Assembly (NCBI RefSeq): GCF_965262965.1
Contig: NZ_OZ253573.1
Location: 1,798,001 to 1,862,000 of the forward strand
Reading direction: 5' to 3'
Length of the DNA stretch: 64,000 bases
Origin: Poriferisodalis sp965262965
Lineage (GTDB): Bacteria; Actinomycetota; Acidimicrobiia; Acidimicrobiales; Poriferisodalaceae
The notes beneath the pieces were generated by a model. The model saw only the letters and a program-made list of their open reading frames with translations, was not told the DNA's origin and ran no database searches. The position numbers and the translations under genes are program-made. Shown here piece by piece: positions 1-7,849 of this stretch (its first letter is position 1; every line of letters starts with the position of its first letter).

Positions 1-1
1 G

Positions 2-730
2 GCGGAAATCTCATCGTTCGGCAGCGAACCCATCACGCTGAGCGGCGTCACCGGTCTCTCGCTGATCGCCGAGCTGCGGCGCAGCGCCCGCGAGGAAGTC
101 CTGCCGCCGGGACTGCACCCCATCGTGCCGCCCGCAATGTCTCTTCTTGCGTGGGATGTGGGCGACTCACCATGGGGGGCGTTCAGCGCCGCGTTTGTGC
201 GAGTCGTGTGCCGCAGCGGCGCCCGCGCCCGAACGTTCTGTGTCGGTGCCGCAGCTTCCACGCAAGACGCCATCGACGGCTTGCGGTCGCAACTCGGCTT
301 CCCCGCACAGCGCGCCGACGTGGCGTTGCGCCGCCGCTACGACGGCGTCGACCTGACGGTCGCCCAGATCGGCAAGGCGGGAGACGGCACCACAAATCGA
401 AACAGCGCCGGGCCGATGTTGGCAGTGAGTGCCCTCGACCCCGATCCGCTGTCAGTTGGCGACCTCCAACAGGTCGGCTCGATAAACCTGGCGCGCACCC
501 CGCTGGGGCTGCGGCTCGTCCAGGTCGAGACGCATCATGTGCCGTCCCGCGTGGAGCGGCTGGCCGCCCGAATCGACGCATTCGACGCCGACGCCTGGGG
601 GCAATCGCTACTGGACCCGTATTGGGTCGTCAGCTGCTCGGTGTCGCTGGAAGACATCGAGATTCCCGCCATCGGCTTCGTCTGCGATCCTGCGTTGCCC
701 ACCGCTGAGGGCACCGAACGGGTGCAGTAA
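2..730 (+). CDS. Acetoacetate-decarboxylase-like hypothetical protein, copy A (5' end outside window)
   Basis: The reading frame is open from the first bases of the window to a TAA at 728-730, so the start is missing. It matches the intact 257-aa protein at 13036-13809 almost residue for residue, and position 1 corresponds to about 13079 of that copy. The segment reading PPAMSLLAWDVGDSPWGAF recalls the N-terminal part of acetoacetate-decarboxylase-fold proteins, but I see no clear catalytic lysine motif, so the fold is an inference and the substrate unknown. It is followed 13 nt later by the VOC gene, the same arrangement as in copy B, which suggests co-transcription. The remaining reading frame is uninterrupted, unlike the hydratase genes of the same unit. 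Confidence 0.75.
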   Translation, partial: AEISSFGSEPITLSGVTGLSLIAELRRSAREEVLPPGLHPIVPPAMSLLAWDVGDSPWGAFSAAFVRVVCRSGARARTFCVGAAASTQDAIDGLRSQLGFPAQRADVALRRRYDGVDLTVAQIGKAGDGTTNRNSAGPMLAVSALDPDPLSVGDLQQVGSINLARTPLGLRLVQVETHHVPSRVERLAARIDAFDADAWGQSLLDPYWVVSCSVSLEDIEIPAIGFVCDPALPTAEGTERVQ

Positions 731-743
731 AACTTCCGCTGCC

Positions 744-1178
744 ATGAGCGAATCGGCCCCCGAGACGACGAGCAGCGCTGCTGACGGTGCCGCTGAGACC
801 GGCCCGCAGCTACGGGCAGTGGGCGTGACGATCGACTGCGCCGACCCGGAACGAATTGCCGACTTCTGGCAGGCAGCTCTGGGTTTCGCGAAACGAGTCG
901 GCAACGGCCGTCCCTACATCACCCTGTCCGAAGGCGGCGGGAGCAGCCGCATGCTGAACCATCTGACGATCCAGCGAGTGCCCGAGGCCAAGACAGCCAA
1001 GCTGCGCGCGCATCTGGACCTGTTCACCGGTGACATGGGCACCGAGGTTGCGCGCCTTGTGGCATTGGGCGCGAGCGTGCTGGTGCCCGCTGCGGAAGAG
1101 ACCGCCGGGCATTTGGGCTTCCGGGCAACCGTCATGGCTGACCCCGAGGGCTCGGAGTTCTGCGTCGTCTCCCGCTGA
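744..1178 (+). CDS. VOC (glyoxalase/bleomycin-resistance fold) protein, copy A
   Basis: A 144-aa single-domain protein. The start ATG at 744 matches the MSESAP start of the copy-B paralogue. VOC folds are paired beta-alpha-beta-beta-beta modules that bind a metal or a small ligand. Here the pattern VGVTIDCADPERIADFW near the N-terminus and ATVMADPEGSEFCVVSR at the C-terminus are the usual VOC edge strands. A single module of this length normally dimerises. No substrate can be assigned. The last 44 bp of the gene, including the stop, are repeated at 7965-8008, the far border of the inserted island. The neighbouring ADC-like gene is 13 nt upstream. Confidence 0.85.
   Translation: MSESAPETTSSAADGAAETGPQLRAVGVTIDCADPERIADFWQAALGFAKRVGNGRPYITLSEGGGSSRMLNHLTIQRVPEAKTAKLRAHLDLFTGDMGTEVARLVALGASVLVPAAEETAGHLGFRATVMADPEGSEFCVVSR
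1135..1178. repeat. 44-bp direct repeat, left island border (3' end of VOC gene)
   Basis: The final 44 bp of the VOC gene recur at 7965-8008 in the same orientation with two mismatches (one turns TGC into TGA). The two copies bracket the DNA absent from copy B. This looks like an attL/attR pair or a recombination scar at a gene's 3' end; no integrase gene is visible between the repeats. Confidence 0.8.
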
Positions 1179-1310
1179 CCACGGAATTGCAGCGGAAAGC
1201 TGGAACTCACACGCCGAATACGGGACGGGTGGTCCGCCCAATCCCACCGTGCGCGTGCGTCGGCAACCCAGCCAACACCGGATCCGCGACTGCCTACAAT
1301 TGGACTGGAG

Positions 1311-1811
1311 TCACCTTCGCACCGCGGCCAGCGGCTCTGATTGTCTGTATTGGCGAACGGCTATCTTTCCGTCGGCGAATGTGTCGCTGTCAAGCTGGCG
1401 ACGCACTCCAGCGGTGAGTCCAATCGGCTCTTCTTCCGGCGGCATCGGGTCATTGGATCTGTCGTCGGTCTCGGCCCAGATCTGCACGAGCATGCCGGCA
1501 GGATTGGCATGAAAGCTGCCAAGTGCCAGATACAGCGCGCGCCTGAGCACAGCGTAGGAGTTAGACGAGGGAGGACAGAGCAGCAGCGATTTACTAGTGT
1601 CACTCCTGGGAAGGCCCATAGTCGGGGTATCGATGAATCGCTCCTCGGATAAACCGTCCTGACCGGTCCACAGCGCCACAAATCTCTGAGTCGGCCCTGG
1701 CAACGATGCAATTTCCCGAATATGGTTCGAGAGATGTTTGTGAGGGTACCCGTCGTCCTCAACAATGTGTCTTGTGAACCAGCGACGGAACGCATAAGCC
1801 AGTCTACACAC
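1311..1811 (-). CDS. Hypothetical protein (166 aa)
   Basis: Minus-strand frame with a GTG start at 1811 that overlaps the stop codon (1806-1804) of the disrupted secreted-protein gene upstream. The frame is open further upstream to 1952, but that part overlaps the better-supported upstream gene. The protein contains a Trp/Tyr/Arg-rich N-terminal part (RLAYAFRRWFTRHIVEDDG) and an acidic PPEEEP stretch. I recognise no family. Base composition is clearly lower in GC than the flanking genes, which fits a foreign origin for this part of the island. It could also be the out-of-frame tail of the upstream secreted protein if a frameshift lies near 1810. Confidence 0.4.
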   Translation of the reverse strand: MCRLAYAFRRWFTRHIVEDDGYPHKHLSNHIREIASLPGPTQRFVALWTGQDGLSEERFIDTPTMGLPRSDTSKSLLLCPPSSNSYAVLRRALYLALGSFHANPAGMLVQIWAETDDRSNDPMPPEEEPIGLTAGVRRQLDSDTFADGKIAVRQYRQSEPLAAVRR

Positions 1812-2158
1812 TGCAACGGTACCAGTGCCACGGAGTCTCTCGATGGGGCCACAGATGTAGTGTCCTGCCGTCATTAAAGGTAATCTCCACCTCATTTCGG
1901 GCGCGGAACGCCGATGTAGAAGTGCCGTCGCACAGTGCATATGGTGTCGCATTCATGGATTCCCATGGATAATATGCGGTGTCAGTCCTTTCGTCTAGAA
2001 CTTTGTCTGTTCGCCACCGACGCTTAAGCCTCAGCGAGCCAGTTAGAACTACCCACTTGAATTGGCCGAAACACACTGCATAAGCTTCGCCGATCACCTC
2101 GCGGTAAGGATAGGTATGAAAGTTGACGTCGGTAGTTCTGTCGCAGGTAACGATATCG

Positions 2159-3570
2159 GGCGCTTCGTCTTTGCGCGTGGAGTAGTTGGGTGAGGGTCCC
2201 GGCCGGATAGGGGGGGATCCCCCAGAATCGGTGGTGTTCGATGCCCCGATTCGGGAGGATCCCTGTGGCTGTTGACCTTACGCGTGCGTTGCTGTTGATC
2301 GTCGGTCTGGGTCCTGGTGTGGCGGTGTTGGGGGTCGGGGGCCGCCGGGGCGACCCGCTGGAGATCGAGGTGGCTCTGACGGGTCGTCCGTGCTGTGGAG
2401 GCTGCGGGGGACCGGTGTGGGCTCACGGCGAGAGCTCGGTGAGCCTGGCGGACCTGCCGGCGTTCGGCCGGTCGGCGCGGCTGGTGTGGAACAAGCGCCG
2501 CTGGCGCTGCCCCGACGGATCGTGCGCGGTGTGCACGTTCACCGACCAAGAGCCGCGGATCGCTCCGCCCAGGGCGCGGGTGACTGCTCGGGCTGCGCGG
2601 CACGCGACCCGCCGAACGGGTGCTGGGCGAGCCGTCAGCGAGATCGCCGCCGAGCTGGGCATCGGCTGGCACACCGTGATGAGAGCGGTGCATCGGTGGG
2701 GCCGGGCATTGCTCGAAGCGGACACAGAACGCATCGACGGGGTCACCGCGTTGGGCCTGGACGAGATCTTGATGTTCCGACGCGGCCGATACCGCCGAAA
2801 GCACTGGGGAACCACTGTTGTGGACGCCCGAAGGGGCGTGCTGGCCGACATCGTGCCTGGTCGCAACGCTGCGGGGGCGACCAGGTGGATCCGTGCCCGC
2901 ACGGTGCGATGGCGCAAGCGAGTGCGCTGGGCGGTCATGGACCTGTCGGGCCCGTATCGCAAGGCGTTCAGCACGGCACTGCCGCACGCCAAACAGGTCG
3001 CGGACCCGTTCCATGTGGTCAAGCTCGCAAACACGACCGTCGACGATGTGCGCCGCCGCGTGCAGAACGAGACCACCGGCGGGCGCGGCACCACCCACGA
3101 CCCGCTGTACCGGATACGGCGGCTGCTGCTCACCGCAGCCGAGCGCGTCACCGACACCGGCCATGCGAAGCTGCGCGGCCTGCTCGCCGCCGGGGACCCA
3201 CGAGGCGAGGTCCGCGACGCGTGGCACGCGAAGGAGACCCTGCGGCTCGTCTACCGGGTCCCCAGCCGCAAGCTCGCCGTCGAAGCGCTCGACGAGCTCG
3301 CCCGCGATCTCCAAGACGAAGCGTTCAGCCCCGAGCTGAACCGCCTCGGCCGCACTCTGCGCCGCTGGCGGACCCAGATCACCAACTGGCACCGATCACA
3401 CGTGTCCAACGGACCGACCGAGGCCGCCAACAATCTGGCGAAACTCATCAAGCGCGTGTCGTTCGGGATCACCAACTTCGAGCACTACCGCATCCGCGTC
3501 CTGCTCTACGCCGGAAAGCCCGACTGGAGCCTGCTCGACACACTCACTCCACGCTAAAACGCGAAGAGCC
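2159..3570 (+). mobile_element. ISL3-family insertion sequence (1,412 bp)
   Basis: The element is bounded by imperfect terminal inverted repeats of about 25 bp (left begins GGCGCTTCG at 2159; right end, reversed, begins GGCTCTTCGCG at 3570). Flanking direct repeats are CGATATCG (2151-2158) and CGATATCC (3571-3578), 7 of 8 bases matching, as expected for the 8-bp duplications of this family. It encodes one transposase and disrupts a minus-strand secreted-protein gene. Confidence 0.88.
2265..3557 (+). CDS. ISL3-family transposase
   Basis: DDE transposase of the ISL3 family, about 430 aa. The N-terminus carries a zinc-binding pattern (CCGGCGG ... WRCPDGSCAVC), followed by a helix-turn-helix (SEIAAELGIGWHTVMRAV) and the catalytic core. 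Likely catalytic acidic residues lie in LGLDEIL, VMDLSGPYRKAF and the C-terminal SNGPTEAANN block, the standard layout of the family. GTG at 2265 is preferred because GGGAGGA lies 5 nt upstream; an in-frame ATG at 2241 is the alternative. The gene is uninterrupted and fills the element between its inverted repeats, so the copy may still be active. Confidence 0.9.
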   Translation: MAVDLTRALLLIVGLGPGVAVLGVGGRRGDPLEIEVALTGRPCCGGCGGPVWAHGESSVSLADLPAFGRSARLVWNKRRWRCPDGSCAVCTFTDQEPRIAPPRARVTARAARHATRRTGAGRAVSEIAAELGIGWHTVMRAVHRWGRALLEADTERIDGVTALGLDEILMFRRGRYRRKHWGTTVVDARRGVLADIVPGRNAAGATRWIRARTVRWRKRVRWAVMDLSGPYRKAFSTALPHAKQVADPFHVVKLANTTVDDVRRRVQNETTGGRGTTHDPLYRIRRLLLTAAERVTDTGHAKLRGLLAAGDPRGEVRDAWHAKETLRLVYRVPSRKLAVEALDELARDLQDEAFSPELNRLGRTLRRWRTQITNWHRSHVSNGPTEAANNLAKLIKRVSFGITNFEHYRIRVLLYAGKPDWSLLDTLTPR

Positions 3571-3922
3571 CGATATCCCGTCTAACGGAGGACGTTGCTT
3601 CGCTAGCTGCCGCGGCTCCGCTAACTGCCGACCCGCCAGTGCCGCCACCGTGCGATTCCAAGAAATCGTCAACCAACCCATCGATGTGACTCTCTGAATA
3701 GCTCGACACTTCACCGGACCAGATCACTTGAGGTTCGTGACCCTCAACAGAGATAGCCACGTCGCGGTAAGTTGTCAGTTCAGTTGATTCAGGAGTTTGC
3801 GCGGAGCTAGCACTCGGGATGGCAGCCACGGATGCCACTAACGAGATCGCTAGGACGCTTCTTAGCCAGCGATTGAGTCTTGGAATTGGCCGCCGGTGGC
3901 GGCAAGCTTGGTGTTTCATGTG

Positions 3923-3950
3923 GGGACTTATACGCGTGGCTACACAGCTT
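3923..3950. repeat. Left terminal inverted repeat of the IS1595-type transposon
   Basis: 28 bp, identical to the reverse complement of 7850-7877. The stop codon of the 51-aa cargo gene (3942-3940) lies inside it. Confidence 0.9.
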
Positions 3951-4095
3951 CGCGTTGGTAGTCCCAGTCGTCTTTCGGCGGCGATGTGACAACGACGCGT
4001 GCGAGCTGTTCGGGGGTGACCGGCAGGGAGTCCGGCTCCGGTGCGGGGCTGGCCTTCATCGCAGCCCGCGACGCACGCTTGCGTTGCTTGCTCAC
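3940..4095 (-). CDS. Small basic hypothetical protein (51 aa), transposon cargo
   Basis: GTG start at 4095 overlaps the stop codon of the upstream 69-aa gene (sequence GTGA, 4095-4092), a sign of translational coupling. The protein starts with a basic stretch (VSKQRKRASRAAMKA), followed by an acidic/proline part (PAPEPDSLPVTPEQL) and ends PPKDDWDYQREAV. It has no membrane segment. I recognise no family. The stop codon lies inside the left terminal repeat of the transposon, so the gene belongs to the element and not to the host. The basic N-terminus would fit nucleic-acid binding, but that is only a guess. Confidence 0.6.
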   Translation of the reverse strand: MSKQRKRASRAAMKASPAPEPDSLPVTPEQLARVVVTSPPKDDWDYQREAV

Positions 4096-4301
4096 GACAA
4101 CAGTTCCAAGACTTGATCCAGCTTCGCTCCGACTCGGCTGATGCGACCCTCCATGCGGGCCGTGCCGGACTGAATCTCGCTGACCTGGCCTTCGAGATTG
4201 TTCAATCGCTGAACGTGCTCTGCCAGCACCGTGTTCATGCCGACCATGTAGTCGTGCAGAGTCATCAATGTGATCGGCTCCGCAGCGCCGTTATCGGTCA
4301 T
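4092..4301 (-). CDS. Small coiled-coil hypothetical protein (69 aa), transposon cargo
   Basis: ATG at 4301 is chosen because GGAGAGG lies about 8 nt upstream; the longer open frame upstream has poor codon character. Residues 20-69 form one continuous heptad-like helix (VLAEHVQRLNNLEGQVSEIQ ... ISRVGAKLDQVLELL), a short parallel coiled coil of the kind found in small multimerising proteins. It is followed, with a 4-base overlap, by the 51-aa basic protein gene, so the pair forms a two-gene operon within the transposon. No known family is recognised. A structural or antitoxin-like role is possible but unsupported. Confidence 0.6.
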   Translation of the reverse strand: MTDNGAAEPITLMTLHDYMVGMNTVLAEHVQRLNNLEGQVSEIQSGTARMEGRISRVGAKLDQVLELLS

Positions 4302-4470
4302 CGTGTGATCCTCTCCGCAGCGTCCCAAACCGCCGCTGCAACACACACCATACACGCGAGGTTGCGACACCCATAGGAAAAACGTTAGCGCGCGAACGTT
4401 CTCAGGACAGCCAACGAACCCGCGGCTAGTGGTTCGTCGTTGAAATGGTTGGGGCGCATATGGTGGGGGC

Positions 4471-5194
4471 ATGACTGCTGGATTTGTCGTGTCGGATGCG
4501 GATCGTTTGTCGTTGGAGGGGGTGGCGATCGTGGCCGACACGCTGTGCGCCGAGCCGCCCGACGCGGCGACGTGCTGGTCGACGCGCCAGATGGCGGCCC
4601 GAGCGCGCGGTGGTGTTCAGCTTCGACGAAAAGACCCAGATCCAGGCGCTGGACCGCACCCAGCCGTCGCTGCCGATGCGCCCGGGCCGCAACCGCACGA
4701 TGACCCACGACTACAAGAGAAACGGCACCATCGACCTGTTCGCCGCTCTCAACGTCGCCACCGGCGAGGTCCTCACCCAGACCCGCAAGCGCCACACCGG
4801 CGCCGACGTGCTCGCGTTCTTCAAATGGATCGACCTGCACACCCCGCGCCACCTCGACGTCCACGTCATCTTGGACAACGTCTCCGCCCACAAGTCCGAG
4901 CCCGTGCGCACCTGGCTCTCCCACCCCCGCCGCAAGCGCTGGCACCTGCACTTCACACCCACCAGCTCCAGCTGGGCGAACCTCGTCGAAGGCTGGTTCT
5001 CGATCCTGACCCGCAAAGCCCTCAAGACACAAGCGTTCACATCAGTCGAACACCTCAAAGACGTCATCGAGCACTGGGCCGCGCACTGGAACCACGACCC
5101 CAAGCCCCTCAAATGGACCAAGACAGCCGACCAGATCATCGCCAAAGTCAAACGAGCCCGAACCGCCCTAAACAAAACCGCGACACACCACTAG
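4471..5194 (+). pseudogene. IS630-family transposase remnant
   Basis: The 3' two-thirds (frame from about 4605) encode the typical IS630 catalytic core: AVVFSFDEKTQIQALDRTQP, the VILDNVSAHKS block and FTPTSSSWANLVEGWFSIL, giving the DDE triad. A short upstream piece in another frame (ATCWSTRQMAA) is the IS630 segment that normally precedes the core by some 60 residues. The DNA between them is missing and the frames do not match, and the N-terminal helix-turn-helix is absent. The copy is therefore inactive. It lies inside the IS1595-type transposon, so it landed there or was carried in as cargo. Confidence 0.8.
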
Positions 5195-5203
5195 TGTCGC
5201 CGC

Positions 5204-5300
5204 TGCGACCACAACCGAACAACTCACGACAAGGTGCGTGCTGACCTCTTGCGGGAGCCACATGGTTCCCTCCGGACAGGTCAGCACGGTTGTGGTCGCA
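5204..5300 (+). other. Nested inverted repeats (97 bp), possible structured RNA or miniature-element end
   Basis: Three stems nest in one block. The outer stem TGCGACCACAACC (5204-5216) pairs with 5288-5300, 13 of 13. The middle stem GTGCTGACCT (5238-5247) pairs with 5278-5287, 10 of 10, abutting the outer 3' arm. The inner hairpin GGGAGCC-ACAT-GGTTCCC spans 5253-5270 with one G-T pair. The block ends 31 nt before the lipoprotein start codon, so it would lie in its 5' leader. Confidence 0.6.
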
Positions 5301-5331
5301 CACACCACGCTCCCGCTCGGAGGGCACCGCC

Positions 5332-5877
5332 ATGCGACCACTCGCCATCGGCATCGCCGCGATATTGCTGTTCGCCTGCACGGACAACGATGAGCCTGCG
5401 AACGCTGCACGACCGGCGCTCCCCGAATCCGTGTCCACAACGGAGCCGACACGCACATACGACGACTGTCTGACTGCGTACAAGATTCACAAGAACGCTC
5501 AGACCGCACGAACAGCCCGCACCGCTGCCTACGAGTGCGAGCCGCACATCACCGCCAGCTTCCATGACAAACTCGTAGAGGCCGCGAACACGATCCCGTC
5601 TCCCGGATGCAAAACGGCGTACCGCAACTGGCGCGAAGACCGACAATCCCCGCGGCTGGCGAGGATCACCCTGAAACGCTGCCAAAGCGAGATCGACGCT
5701 GAGTTCGCGTCGAAGCTCCGCAACGTAGCGGCCACGGCAACAACATGGACTCGGCGAACTGATCCCGAAACGGCGTGGTGCGTGACGATGATCCAGGCCA
5801 GCCAAGTGCTGTACGACGAGGGAGAGTTCGACCACGCGGCGTTGTTGCTGGCTACATGGCTCGAGGAATGTCAGTAG
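5332..5877 (+). CDS. Putative lipoprotein (181 aa), transposon cargo
   Basis: ATG at 5332 is preceded by CGGAGGG at 7-8 nt. The N-terminus (MRPLAIGIAAILLFACTDND) is a short lipoprotein signal with a lipobox-like LFAC cysteine near residue 16, so the mature protein should be anchored on the outer face of the membrane. The rest is soluble, with several cysteines (YDDCLTAY, YECEPHI, PGCKTAY, KRCQSEI, WCVTM, EECQ), suggesting disulfides. No family is recognised. The gene follows the nested inverted-repeat block and is followed directly by a hairpin at 5878-5903. It lies inside the IS1595-type transposon and so counts as cargo. Confidence 0.65.
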   Translation: MRPLAIGIAAILLFACTDNDEPANAARPALPESVSTTEPTRTYDDCLTAYKIHKNAQTARTARTAAYECEPHITASFHDKLVEAANTIPSPGCKTAYRNWREDRQSPRLARITLKRCQSEIDAEFASKLRNVAATATTWTRRTDPETAWCVTMIQASQVLYDEGEFDHAALLLATWLEECQ

Positions 5878-5903
5878 CTGGGGAGGAATCAACGCTTCCC
5901 CAG
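5878..5903 (+). terminator. Hairpin after the lipoprotein gene
   Basis: CTGGGGA (5878-5884) pairs with TCCCCAG (5897-5903) around a 12-nt loop, starting at the base after the stop codon. There is no strong T-run, so it is a weak terminator or mRNA stabiliser. Confidence 0.5.
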
Positions 5904-5910
5904 GTCGTTC

Positions 5911-6093
5911 TTGCGGATGCTGCGTCAAGCGGTCGTGACCGGGGTCATGTCACCGCCGACCGCGGCTGCGTTCGCCGGCCTCGCACTACCCGACATTGTG
6001 CAGATCCTCGGCCAGCCGTCGGGCGACGATCAGCAAGAGTCGCCACAGCTCGAGACAGAGTTCCGTGAATTCGAGGCAACCGGCGTCGTCTGA
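5911..6093 (+). CDS. Small hypothetical protein (about 60 aa)
   Basis: Short open frame directly after the lipoprotein gene, with TTG at 5911 or ATG at 5917 as start. The protein has a hydrophobic, Ala/Pro-rich first half (SPPTAAAFAGLALPDIVQIL) and an acidic C-terminal half (SGDDQQESPQLETEFREFEATGVV). No family or clear ribosome-binding site is seen. It lies within the cargo region and just upstream of two GC-rich hairpins, the second of which is a good terminator, which gives some support to a real transcription unit ending here. Confidence 0.35.
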   Translation: MRMLRQAVVTGVMSPPTAAAFAGLALPDIVQILGQPSGDDQQESPQLETEFREFEATGVV

Positions 6094-6204
6094 CCCGGCG
6101 GTTTGGCCGGCGGCTTGGCCGTTCCCGCCGCGACCGTGGAACTTGTGACACGGGTGATATACCCTGCGGCGATATCCCCCCAGCCGCTTCGGTGGCTGGG
6201 TGCA

Positions 6205-6233
6205 GGGCCCGCTTCGGCGGGCCCTTGCGTTTT
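6205..6233 (+). terminator. Intrinsic terminator
   Basis: GGGCCCGC-TTCG-GCGGGCCC hairpin (6205-6224) with a UUCG tetraloop, followed by TTGCGTTTT. A second small hairpin precedes it at 6181-6198. It would end the lipoprotein/small-ORF transcript. Confidence 0.8.
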
Positions 6234-6391
6234 ACCAGGCGCTTGGCTTGTGTATCTCCCCTTGGCTGTCCTGCACGACGGGTGCGAGCTGGCATCGTAC
6301 GCGGATGCCCGACGACACTGCTGTCGCAGTCGCGCTCACCATCGCGCTGAGATATGCAACGATCATTCTCGATAGTCAATAGCGGAGCGCG

Positions 6392-6580
6392 TTGGGAGAA
6401 GCTCTGCGTCGTCACACGACGTCGGAAGCGGAGAAGCTACAGAGCGCTGGGCGGCTGCTGGAATACGACGCGAGGGAATTCGAGGCCAGCGTCGCGAAGT
6501 CTCTGGAGAAACTCGCGGAGGGACTGGAGCTTGACCCCGACGGGGACTGGATCGGATTCGTGCTCGACTTCCCGAACTGA
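6392..6580 (+). CDS. Small acidic helical hypothetical protein (about 62 aa)
   Basis: Open frame with a TTG start at 6392, ending shortly before the 3' side of the IS1595-type transposase. The product is predicted to be mostly helical and charged (LLEYDAREFEASVAKSLEKLAEGLELDPDGDWIGFVLDFPN). No family is recognised and the start is uncertain. Composition and amphipathic pattern look protein-like, but the length gives little statistical support. It would be the last plus-strand cargo gene of the transposon. Confidence 0.4.
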   Translation: MGEALRRHTTSEAEKLQSAGRLLEYDAREFEASVAKSLEKLAEGLELDPDGDWIGFVLDFPN

Positions 6581-6624
6581 GTCTTCGGCCATATCCCAAC
6601 CCTAACGCGCGCGAGTGTTCGGGC

Positions 6625-7617
6625 TTACCACGGCTCCGACAGGTCCGACATCACGGCCGTGCCGACGACTGGCTCGCCGACCAGCGTCGCGTAGGGGAGC
6701 CGTTTGCCTTCCATGCCTTGCACGGTGCGAGACATCATGTCGTGAGTGTCGAACGAGCGGACGTTGTGCCGTCCGGCGAACTCCGCGACATAGCGATGCA
6801 GGTGCTTGGCGCTGATCTGGTGATAGGTGCCGATGAAACCACGCTTCAGCAAAGCCCAGTGCGACTCGATGCCGTTCGTGTGCGCCATGCCCCGCACGTA
6901 CTCCCCGACCGAATGCTTGACGACATCGTGGCGGCGTGACAGCGCCTGGTACGCCCGATGCCCGTCGGTGTAGACGTGTGCGGTGGGCTTGGTGTGACCT
7001 TCCACGAACGGCACCAGGTTCGGGGCTTCGGTGCTCGGCACGACCCGTGCCGCGATCTTGCCGGTCGCTCGGTCCCTGACACCTACAACCGGGGTCTTGT
7101 CCGCCCCGCCGCGTCCCGTCAGCTGCTTGCGCTTGTGGGCGTGCATGTTCTTCGCTTTGCCGCCGATGAACGTCTCGTCCGCTTCCACGGGTCCGTCGAA
7201 CACCAGACCGGCGTTGTCGTCGAGTGCTTCGCGCAGCCGATGCAGCAGATGCCACGCCGTTGCTTGCCGCACCCCGAGATCGCGGTGCAGCTTCATCGAC
7301 GAGATGCCCTTGATGTTCGTCGTCAGCGCATAGATGGCGATGGCCCACGTCCGCAGGCTGAGCTTCGAGCCGTGCATCACCGTGACGACCTTCACCGAGA
7401 AATCCTTGCGGCACGTCCGGCATCTGTACGGCTGCGGTTTGCGGTTCTTGCGCTCGCACACGTCCGCCGAGTCGCAATGCGGGCAACGCATCCCGTCCGG
7501 CCAGCGCTACGCCACGAACCATGCTTCCGCAGCCTGCTCGTCGGGGAACAGGCTGAACAGTTCCACCAGCGTGATCCCTTTGCGGTAGTGCCTTCCAGGT
7601 GCTTTGCCCATGTCCAT
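6625..7617 (-). pseudogene. IS1595-family transposase with an in-frame stop codon
   Basis: From ATG 7617 the frame reads MDMGKAPGRHYRKGITLVEL, the usual N-terminal motif of IS1595 transposases, to residue 36, where a TAG codon (7509-7507) follows EAWFVA. The frame then resumes at once with RWPDGMRCPHC, the zinc ribbon (CPHC ... CRTC), then the ISXO2-like DDE core: PVEADETFIGG, HVYTDGHRAY and MAHTNGIESHWALLKR. It runs on to 6625, so one codon separates the copy from a full-length 330-aa enzyme. The 288-aa product starting at ATG 7491 keeps all catalytic residues but lacks the N-terminal segment. Movement of the transposon may therefore depend on a copy elsewhere. Confidence 0.85.
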
Positions 7618-7753
7618 ATTGTCGCAGGGGGGTGTGACATCGAAACCGCCGCTGGGTCCGCGCGCGGCAACCAGAAACACGCCATCTTGGGACGAGCCGA
7701 CCCCCGGCACTAGTAATGCCGAGGGTCGGATGGCACCCCTGATTCGAGGCATG

Positions 7754-7790
7754 GCAGCCCAGTCGGATTCGTTCGGCTGGGCTGCTTTCT
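7754..7790 (+). terminator. Intrinsic terminator near the right end of the transposon
   Basis: GCAGCCCAGTCG (7754-7765) pairs with CGGCTGGGCTGC (7774-7785), 12 pairs with one G-T, followed by TTTCT. It reads on the plus strand and may insulate the transposon end. Another hairpin-forming sequence lies near 7698-7728. No gene is seen between 7618 and 7849. Confidence 0.65.
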
Positions 7791-7849
7791 ATCGGTGACG
7801 GTACCCGATGAATCGCGCGGAGCGCGCGAATGCTTGGCGTAGGACTCTC

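Larger units (their letters stand above)
1804..3919 (-). pseudogene. Secreted protein gene split by an ISL3 element
   Basis: The N-terminal part (3919-3572) begins MKHQACRHRR, followed by a signal peptide: basic n-region, hydrophobic SVLAISLVASVAAIP, and an SASSAQ-like cleavage site. The frame enters the ISL3 element at its GAT-ATC codons (3577-3572) and stops soon after. On the other side of the element the same GAT-ATC codons (2157-2152) are in the same frame and continue 20 codons into the open frame that ends at 1804 (EITFNDGRTLHLWP...WYRCSV). Removing the element and one target copy restores an exported protein of roughly 235 aa. Its function is unknown. Its 5' leader is also separated from the start codon by the 3,955-bp IS1595-type transposon, so the gene was hit twice. 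Confidence 0.82.

Noticed and set aside
1135..1178. 44-bp repeat as a tRNA-type attachment site
   Set aside because: It is the coding 3' end of a VOC gene with no tRNA-like fold; I saw no tRNA or rRNA gene anywhere in the window.
2094..3392. 432-aa open frame antisense to the ISL3 transposase
   Set aside because: Long antisense frames are expected in GC-rich coding DNA; composition is Arg/Pro/Ser-rich without any motif, and the transposase on the other strand is unambiguous.
7507..7509. TAG in the IS1595 transposase as a recoded (pyrrolysine or readthrough) codon
   Set aside because: No sign of a recoding element and the residue is not catalytic; a simple nonsense mutation is the economical view.
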